A DNA stretch of 64,000 nt, taken from Onstottus_B arcticum (GTDB lineage Bacteria > Acidobacteriota > Blastocatellia > UBA7656). Location of the stretch: contig JBBPIE010000026.1 of NCBI GenBank assembly GCA_038040485.1, forward strand, positions 1 to 64,000, written 5' to 3'. Below, one piece after another: positions 58,907 through 64,000 of this stretch. The notes under the pieces are model-generated. The model had not been told where the DNA came from, did no database searches, and saw only the letters and a program-made list of their open reading frames with translations. The stretch's first letter is position 1; each line of letters opens with the position of its first letter. A program made the position numbers and the translations under genes.

Positions 58907-58985
58907 CGCCAAGACACAAAGTGACACAAAGGAAACGATAAGAAGGAGACTTGGTGTGAACTTCGTGCCTTAGTGGCTTTGTGGC
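58907..58985. repeat. Diverged family B-like palindrome
   Basis: CCACAAAGACGCCAAGACAC on the left (58908) faces CCTTAGTGGCTTTGTGG on the right (58968-58984), a degenerate variation of the CGCCAAGACGCC palindromes. The terminal repeats of the MITE-like copies are absent. It ends just before the MFS gene. Confidence 0.6.
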
Positions 58986-59011
58986 GAGATTCTTTGCGCC
59001 CGCTGAAGCGA

Positions 59012-60610
59012 ATGGGAAACATAATCAAGCAGCCTTGCGATGAAGCAGCGATCCGCTCGACGGTTGCCGTCTCTCCGTGCTCGAAGTCCGCCGAGCCGTG
59101 GATACTCGCGGCCACCATACTCGGGTCGAGCATGGCTTTTATTGACGGCACCGTCGTCAACGTCGCCCTGCCAGCTCTGCAAACCGATCTCAATGCGACA
59201 GTCGTCGACGTGCAGTGGGTCGTTGAATCTTATGCGCTCTTTCTCGCGGCGTTGGTTTTGGTCGGGGGCTCTTTGGGAGATCGCTTCGGGCGTCGGCGCG
59301 TCTATGCAATCGGAGTTGCGTTGTTTGCAGCAGCCTCGGCGTGGTGCGGGTTCGCGCCCGGCGTCGGCCAGTTGATCATCGCCCGCGCAGTTCAGGGGAT
59401 CGGCGCCGCGCTGCTTGTTCCGGGAAGCCTTGCGATTATCGGCGCCTCGTTCAGCGAGAGTACGCGCGGCCGGGCGATTGGCACGTGGTCAGGCTTTACC
59501 TCGATCACCGCTGCGGTTGGCCCGGTCATCGGCGGCTGGTTGATCGAGCACGCCTCGTGGCGAGCCGCCTTCTTTATCAACCTTCCCCTGGCAGCCGTCG
59601 TGCTGGCGCTCGTCTTCTGGCGCGTTCCCGAAAGCCGCGATGAGGGTCGGCACCAGGGAGTTGACTGGCGGGGCGCGGTCCTGGCGACTACAGGCCTGGG
59701 GAGTCTTGTCTTTGGTTTGATTGAGTCGTCAAGCCTCGGCGTCTCGCATCCGGCGGTGATCTTCTCTGCGATAGGCGGGATGCTTTTGCTGTCGGCTTTC
59801 ATAATCGTGGAAGCCCGCATTGAAGACCCAATGCTTCCCGTGACGTTGTTTCGCTCGAAGAACTTCAGCGGCGCGAACCTGTTGACGCTTCTCTTGTACG
59901 CGGCGCTAGGAGGTTCGCTGTTCTTCGTTCCCTTGAACCTCATTCAAGTTCAACGCTATTCCGCGACGGCCGCGGGCGCCGCGCTGCTCCCATTCATCCT
60001 GATAATGTTTCTGCTTTCGCGCTGGTCGGGGGGACTGGTCGACCGTTACGGCGCCAAGCTCCCGCTGGTGGTCGGACCAGTCATTGCAGCCGCAGGTTTC
60101 GCACTTTTCACCGTGCCGCGAGTCAGTCACAACTATTGGACAAGTTTTTTTCCGGCGGTCGTGGTGCTCGGCCTGGGCATGGCGATCAGCGTCGCGCCAC
60201 TTACCACGACGGTGATGAATTCGGTCAAGACGAATCAAGCTGGAGTTGCTTCAGGGATAAACAACGCGGTCTCGCGAGCCGCCGGGCTGCTTGCAGTGGC
60301 GATATTCGGGGTAGCGATGCTTCACTCGTTCAATCAAAACCTCGACCAACACCTGGCTTCGATTAATCTCAGCCCGGAAGCGCGGCTTGCAATTGATCAG
60401 CAGAGAGTCAGGCTCGCAGGAGTTGAGCCGCCTGCTGATCTTAGATCCGAGACCGGAGCAAACGTTGAGCAAGCTGTCGCAGATTCATTCGTTTCAGCCT
60501 TCCGCGTTGTGATGTTGATGTCTGCGGGTTTGGCTCTCTTAAGCGGAATGAGCGGGTGGCTGATGATCGAAGGGAAACAAGACAAACGGGACGTGCTGGC
60601 TGACGGCTAG
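59012..60610 (+). CDS. MFS multidrug exporter, DHA2 (EmrB/QacA) family
   Basis: A 532-aa transporter with about 14 helices. Motif A between helices 2 and 3 is GGSLGDRFGRRRVYAIG; the first helix has SSMAFIDGTVVNVALPALQT (motif D1 of DHA2 proteins), and RAVQGIGAALLVPGSLAII is helix 4/5. It would export drugs by proton antiport. I chose ATG 59012; a longer frame begins at 58973. No EmrA-like partner or TetR regulator is next to it. Confidence 0.9.
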   Translation: MGNIIKQPCDEAAIRSTVAVSPCSKSAEPWILAATILGSSMAFIDGTVVNVALPALQTDLNATVVDVQWVVESYALFLAALVLVGGSLGDRFGRRRVYAIGVALFAAASAWCGFAPGVGQLIIARAVQGIGAALLVPGSLAIIGASFSESTRGRAIGTWSGFTSITAAVGPVIGGWLIEHASWRAAFFINLPLAAVVLALVFWRVPESRDEGRHQGVDWRGAVLATTGLGSLVFGLIESSSLGVSHPAVIFSAIGGMLLLSAFIIVEARIEDPMLPVTLFRSKNFSGANLLTLLLYAALGGSLFFVPLNLIQVQRYSATAAGAALLPFILIMFLLSRWSGGLVDRYGAKLPLVVGPVIAAAGFALFTVPRVSHNYWTSFFPAVVVLGLGMAISVAPLTTTVMNSVKTNQAGVASGINNAVSRAAGLLAVAIFGVAMLHSFNQNLDQHLASINLSPEARLAIDQQRVRLAGVEPPADLRSETGANVEQAVADSFVSAFRVVMLMSAGLALLSGMSGWLMIEGKQDKRDVLADG

Positions 60611-60712
60611 AATGATGTCATTGATCTGCGCCGTGGTATACTGCGCGACGGCAACGCGGACGCCGCGCATTGATAGTGTCACGACGCCGTGGGGGAGGCT
60701 CAACCAAATACG

Positions 60713-61024
60713 ATGAGCGCACAAACCAAGGAAGCCGTTGTAGCAGCCATACGTTCCCATGGCGGCCAGATCAAAGCGGCAGGGGTGCGAAGACTTGGAC
60801 TTTTCGGCTCCTTTGTTCGCAGTCAGCAGAGGCCGGACAGTGACATCGATATACTGGTGGAATTCGACCCCGCGCGGAAGACCTTCGACAACTTTATGCG
60901 CGTGTCGATGTTGCTCGAGGACCTTTGCCAGCGCCGAGTCGACCTTGTGACGACCGAATCCCTGAGCCCGTACCTGCGTCCGCATATAATCAAAGAGGTC
61001 GAGTATGTCCATCTCGCCGGTTGA
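60713..61024 (+). CDS. mntA: MNT-type nucleotidyltransferase antitoxin (MntA)
   Basis: A 103-aa minimal nucleotidyltransferase: GLFGSFVRSQQRPDSDIDIL gives the GSxxR...DSDxD catalytic motif, and RRVDLVTTE provides the third Asp. In MntA/HepT modules MntA adenylylates the HepT RNase to silence it. The ATG at 60713 precedes SAQTKEAVV. Its end overlaps the HepT gene by 20 nt. Confidence 0.88.
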   Translation: MSAQTKEAVVAAIRSHGGQIKAAGVRRLGLFGSFVRSQQRPDSDIDILVEFDPARKTFDNFMRVSMLLEDLCQRRVDLVTTESLSPYLRPHIIKEVEYVHLAG

Positions 61025-61352
61025 ATACCTGCGCCACATTCTCGATGAAACGGATTTCCTGGCAAACCGCTTTACTGGAATCAGCAAGGAAAATTTCTTG
61101 ACCGACGAGACGTTGAAGCGCGCGTCTGTGAGAAGCCTCGAGATCATAGGGGAAGCAGTGAAAAAGGTGCCCGATGACTTCAGAAGTCACCATTCGAGCG
61201 TTGACTGGCGTGCAATAGCCGGTATGCGCGATCGTCTGGTTCACGACTATCTTGGAGTTGACTACGACATTGTTTGGGATGCGATTCAAACCAAGGCTCC
61301 GGCGCTTGCGATTGCGATTCGAGAGATAGTCAAACTGGATACTGGATCCTAG
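61005..61352 (+). CDS. hepT: HepT-family (DUF86/HEPN) ribonuclease toxin
   Basis: A 115-aa HEPN protein with the catalytic motif RDRLVHDYLGVDYDIVW, i.e. the RX4HXY pattern required for RNase activity and the Tyr targeted by MntA. RSLEIIGEAVKKVPDDFR is the typical central helix. The gene overlaps mntA, and its stop codon overlaps the convergent phosphatase gene by 3 nt. Confidence 0.88.
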   Translation: MSISPVEYLRHILDETDFLANRFTGISKENFLTDETLKRASVRSLEIIGEAVKKVPDDFRSHHSSVDWRAIAGMRDRLVHDYLGVDYDIVWDAIQTKAPALAIAIREIVKLDTGS

Positions 61353-62764
61353 TTTGCTCTACACTTCGCGACTATGAGAGTCACGTCGTCGTGCTGTTCA
61401 TGAGGGCTGAACTGCCTAACGTCATCAACAACAGCGGCGAGCAAGCCTTGTGAACTCAACTCTCGATGTCGAAACAATGCTTCAATCAAGCGCTGTTCTC
61501 CATACTCCTCTTCGACTTCGTTGAAGGCTTCGGTTATGCCGTCGGTATATAGCGCCAGCGTGTCTCCCGCGAAGAGGCTGCGTTCTCCGATCTCACACTC
61601 CCATTCCTCAAAGAGTCCCAACACCGTCGACGTCGATTCCAGCCGTTCAACCGTGCTGTCGCGGCGAAGCAGCAGAGCGCAAAGGTGCCCACAATTCGCG
61701 TAGCGCAAGCGACGCGCCCCGTCGTCGTATTCGGCAAAGAACAGCGTCGCGTATGCGCTCTCGATCGTGTTCTCGTAGAACAGCCGGTTCACCGAACACA
61801 AGAGCCGTTGCGGTTCATCCACCGCGATTGTGCACTGACTGCGCAGGTTGGCTTGCAGGTTTGCCATCAAGAGGGCGGCAGCGATTCCCTTTCCCGCGAT
61901 GTCGCCGATCACCAGCCCGACCCGGTCTCGACCCAGGCTAAGGAAATCGTAATAATCGCCGCCGACCTTGCGAGCCTGAATGCAGACACCCGCGTAGTCG
62001 AGCGTGGTAAGAGGCGGCAGCGTTTGCGGGAAGAGCCTCGCCTGCACCTGTTTCGCGATTTCCAATTCCTGGGCGGCGCGGCGCTCGGATTCCTGCTTCT
62101 CAGCCGTAGCCCGGCGTTGGACGTCAAGAGCCTGGCTCACCTCGTCGAAGCTCACCAGCGAGAACGAGTTCCTGTCAACATCCTCGAAGCGGGTGAACAC
62201 GCCGCCCCAGACCGGGCTCCGCTCCCCAAGCAGCATCGATTGGCTAGTCGACGTGGCCTCCGGCTTCTGCTTGTCATACTTGATGCGCTTCAGGCGCGGG
62301 ACGTGCCCAAACTTAACCCCGCGCTTGGACCACTCATGGAACTTGGCGATGACGTCGTCCGTGACAAAAGCAACCTGCGTGGCTCGGCCGATGAGCTTGG
62401 ATTCGCTGGAGCCGGGCTTAGGCGCGACCAGTGCGAGGATAGCGGTGCCGTCCGGCGGAGCGACGGCTACCCATCGTTCACCGGATTGAAGACGGGTGTC
62501 ATAGACCAGACTGAACCCAAGCTGGTCCAGGTAGAATCGCAGACTTCGATCCTGGTCCCGCACAAAAATCTTTACGGCGTGAAACCGGAGATAAGGCTCG
62601 TTTTCTTCCGAAGGAAGAGTCGATTGGTTCGGCCGAGAAGTTGGGCGGGAGCTATCCACGGGCGTGATTATAGAGTTGTTAGGCTGTTTGGCACAGGCCG
62701 ATTCCTCGCGTTCACTTGCCGCGTCTTGCGATGAGCTCTCGCTGATCGGCGTACTCGCCCCCAC
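61349..62764 (-). CDS. VOC domain fused to a SpoIIE/RsbU-type PP2C phosphatase
   Basis: A protein of up to 471 aa. A disordered N-terminus (1-57) is followed by a VOC-like domain (about 58-215; FHAVKIFVRDQDRSLRFYLD at its start, FEDVDRNSFSLVSFDE at its end), a coiled-coil linker (about 220-245) and a SpoIIE phosphatase domain (about 255-470) with metal ligands in KVGGDYYDF, IGDIAGKGIA, LYTDGITEAF and HDDVTLIV. RsbU-type phosphatases reactivate anti-anti-sigma factors; here the VOC domain is probably the sensor. The start codon is a GTG without a good Shine-Dalgarno, so the true N-terminus is uncertain. Confidence 0.85.
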   Translation of the reverse strand: MGASTPISESSSQDAASEREESACAKQPNNSIITPVDSSRPTSRPNQSTLPSEENEPYLRFHAVKIFVRDQDRSLRFYLDQLGFSLVYDTRLQSGERWVAVAPPDGTAILALVAPKPGSSESKLIGRATQVAFVTDDVIAKFHEWSKRGVKFGHVPRLKRIKYDKQKPEATSTSQSMLLGERSPVWGGVFTRFEDVDRNSFSLVSFDEVSQALDVQRRATAEKQESERRAAQELEIAKQVQARLFPQTLPPLTTLDYAGVCIQARKVGGDYYDFLSLGRDRVGLVIGDIAGKGIAAALLMANLQANLRSQCTIAVDEPQRLLCSVNRLFYENTIESAYATLFFAEYDDGARRLRYANCGHLCALLLRRDSTVERLESTSTVLGLFEEWECEIGERSLFAGDTLALYTDGITEAFNEVEEEYGEQRLIEALFRHRELSSQGLLAAVVDDVRQFSPHEQHDDVTLIVAKCRAN

Positions 62765-62794
62765 CGGAGCTAAACGAATCGCCGAGAGTGCAGC

Positions 62795-63598
62795 TCACTT
62801 TTGCGGGGAGCTGTCGTGAACAATAACCAGCGTGCCTATTGGGGTGATGTCACTAAACTCCTTCGCCGCGTGCATAGGAATACGGATGCAACCATGGCTT
62901 GCCGGATAAGCGGGTACCGACTGACTGCCGTGTATCGCGATTCCTCCGACGATATAACTCGGGTAATACATGAGACCAAGCTCGCTCTTGCGCCAGCCCG
63001 GAATCTTTCGCGACACCTTGAACCGCCCTCGAGGCGTGACCGCCGTCAGCGTCCCCTCCGAAGTCTCGAACTCTTTGTTGTTGCCCGTAGACACGGACAG
63101 AATTCTCGACACTGTTCCGGCGTCGTCGACTATGAATAGAACCTGACGTACCAGGTCAACCTCGACATGAAACGGACCGCCCTCGAACGGTTGCGGACGC
63201 GTCGCGGAACGTAAGGCCTCGAGCTCTTTGAGCGACAGCCGGCCTGTCCGAGTCCGCCCTTCAGTTTTCTGAAAGGCAATCAGCGCCTGACGGCACCCGG
63301 CATCCAGCACTCCGTCGATTGGGCCCGTCCAGTACCCCAGATCCAAGAGCCGCTGCTCGCCCTCTCGAATGTCCGCGGCGCTGAGCTTCGCCTGCTTACG
63401 ATGCGGACGTTTGGCTGAAACCGCGAAGGAGCCGCCCACCCGCTCCGCCCGAGGCGAAACGGCTCGCGCCGGCGACTCAATCGAAGCTGCCAGCGTCATC
63501 AGCGTAGCCGAAGCAAGCAGCCGGACGGCCACTAGCCTAACGCCGTCTTCGCTGAGGATCTGTCCGACTCTAGTACTCACGAATATTATGATGAGCAC
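62795..63598 (-). CDS. L,D-transpeptidase (YkuD domain) with peptidoglycan-binding domain
   Basis: A 267-aa exported enzyme. A hydrophobic N-terminal segment (AVRLLASATLMTLAASIESP) is probably the signal peptide; the start is a GTG at 63598 and may be internal. A peptidoglycan-binding fold (about 76-132, LLDLGYWTGPIDGVLDAG) precedes the YkuD domain with the motif IHGSQSVPAYPASHGCIRIP (His, then SHGC; C near residue 240). It forms 3-3 peptidoglycan cross-links or anchors proteins to the wall. Confidence 0.9.
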   Translation of the reverse strand: MLIIIFVSTRVGQILSEDGVRLVAVRLLASATLMTLAASIESPARAVSPRAERVGGSFAVSAKRPHRKQAKLSAADIREGEQRLLDLGYWTGPIDGVLDAGCRQALIAFQKTEGRTRTGRLSLKELEALRSATRPQPFEGGPFHVEVDLVRQVLFIVDDAGTVSRILSVSTGNNKEFETSEGTLTAVTPRGRFKVSRKIPGWRKSELGLMYYPSYIVGGIAIHGSQSVPAYPASHGCIRIPMHAAKEFSDITPIGTLVIVHDSSPQK

Positions 63599-63629
63599 GA
63601 AGCGTGCCGTTTTTGACTAAGCTGGTGGA

Positions 63630-64000
63630 TTATTGCGGTCCGGACACATACTCCCAGTGCCAGGGTTCATAGAAGTAGGGGCGGAAACCGAATTTCCCCG
63701 CGTTCTTGACCAGCCACCGATAAACAGGCGTTCGGGTTTGAAACAGGCGATTGCCCTCCGCCGTGCTCACTGGCTCCCCGCCCACATAGAGGTCAAGCGC
63801 GCGGCCAGTGAAGTGAGTACTATTGACGGCCAGGCCCGCTCGTCCGGCCTGAGGCTCGGCTTGTCTAAGGCGATCCTGGTGTTCGCGAGTTCGGAACGCG
63901 GAGATGATTTTCAGATATTTCTCCGCGGGATCAAGCGCGCCCGAGGCGGTGACCCTCAGTCCCAGCGACCGAACCTTCGCGGCTACCGTTATCATGCGCT
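63630..64000 (-). CDS. Peptidase M15 (VanY/D-Ala-D-Ala carboxypeptidase family), N-terminus outside the window
   Basis: At least 121 residues of an M15 family zinc peptidase. Motif NSTHFTGRALDLYVG carries the SxHxxGxAxD pattern and EPWHWEY supplies the last zinc ligand and general base. The sequence begins abruptly (VAAKVRSLGLRV) and the frame continues towards the window end, so the gene is truncated at 64000. It lies 31 nt upstream of the L,D-transpeptidase, with the same orientation, suggesting a cell-wall remodelling pair. Confidence 0.85.
   Translation of the reverse strand, partial: RMITVAAKVRSLGLRVTASGALDPAEKYLKIISAFRTREHQDRLRQAEPQAGRAGLAVNSTHFTGRALDLYVGGEPVSTAEGNRLFQTRTPVYRWLVKNAGKFGFRPYFYEPWHWEYVSGPQ

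Noticed and set aside
1..64000. tRNA, rRNA or transposase genes
   Set aside because: No cloverleaf with a GTTCGA-type T arm, no ribosomal signature and no DDE, HUH or recombinase motif was recognised on either strand by eye; a tRNAscan/Infernal run would be decisive.

Overview
The window looks like a chromosomal contig of an Acidobacteriota bacterium, probably of the Blastocatellia type. The evidence is lineage-typical families: three tandem ADOP-type double-FtsX permeases, two secreted proteins with the VWFA-related acidobacterial domain, a CBM9/DUF5916 outer-membrane-type protein, DUF4097 beta-repeat proteins and ECF sigma factors. The DNA is GC-rich and the intergenic spaces are full of palindromic repeats. 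There is no rRNA, no tRNA, no CRISPR array, no recognisable transposase, and one 10-N assembly gap at 53678-53687.

Layout. 0-7 kb (minus strand): ECF sigma factor, overlapping anti-sigma factor, two secreted DUF4097 proteins and a large CBM9/DUF5916 protein, which looks like a cell-envelope regulon. 7.2-15 kb (plus strand): an accessory island with a BIME-like repeat cluster, a retropepsin-like protease, a VapBC-type pair and a four-gene operon of GHKL (paraMORC-like) ATPase, beta-class DNA methyltransferase, SF2 helicase and a PD-(D/E)XK-like nuclease. It ends with a small unknown protein, an orphan HigA and a DUF5678-like/aspartic-protease pair. This is the most interesting system in the window. 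15-24 kb: a MacB/LolD-type ATPase followed by three ADOP permeases, each preceded by a different heptamer-repeat hairpin. 24-32 kb: HDAC-family deacetylase, short class II ribonucleotide reductase, clan AA protease, sugar epimerase, NodU-type carbamoyltransferase and a divergent adenosylhomocysteinase-like protein.

32-45 kb: lipoprotein 5'-nucleotidase, an incomplete polyamine transporter (potA and potB separated by a glycosyltransferase), an ArsC-like protein, a second PIN-domain toxin module, a WbpD-like acetyltransferase, two paralogous zinc-ribbon membrane proteins, purM and purF. 45-53.5 kb: the two VWA proteins, a VOC protein, a Tat-exported tyrosinase next to a free-standing copy of its own C-terminal domain, and a BCP peroxiredoxin. 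53.8-58.2 kb: comM, an ECF sigma factor and three VOC genes (four VOC domains) on one strand. 58.6-64 kb: a zinc-ribbon membrane peptide, a DHA2 drug exporter, an MntA/HepT module, a VOC-SpoIIE phosphatase fusion, an L,D-transpeptidase and an M15 peptidase cut by the window end.

At least five dispersed inverted-repeat families recur between genes. One (30603-30760 and 44866-45020) has MITE-like terminal repeats. A shared ECF-like promoter motif upstream of both the 6.9-kb sigma gene and the 15.3-kb ABC operon suggests that the first sigma factor also controls the exporter.
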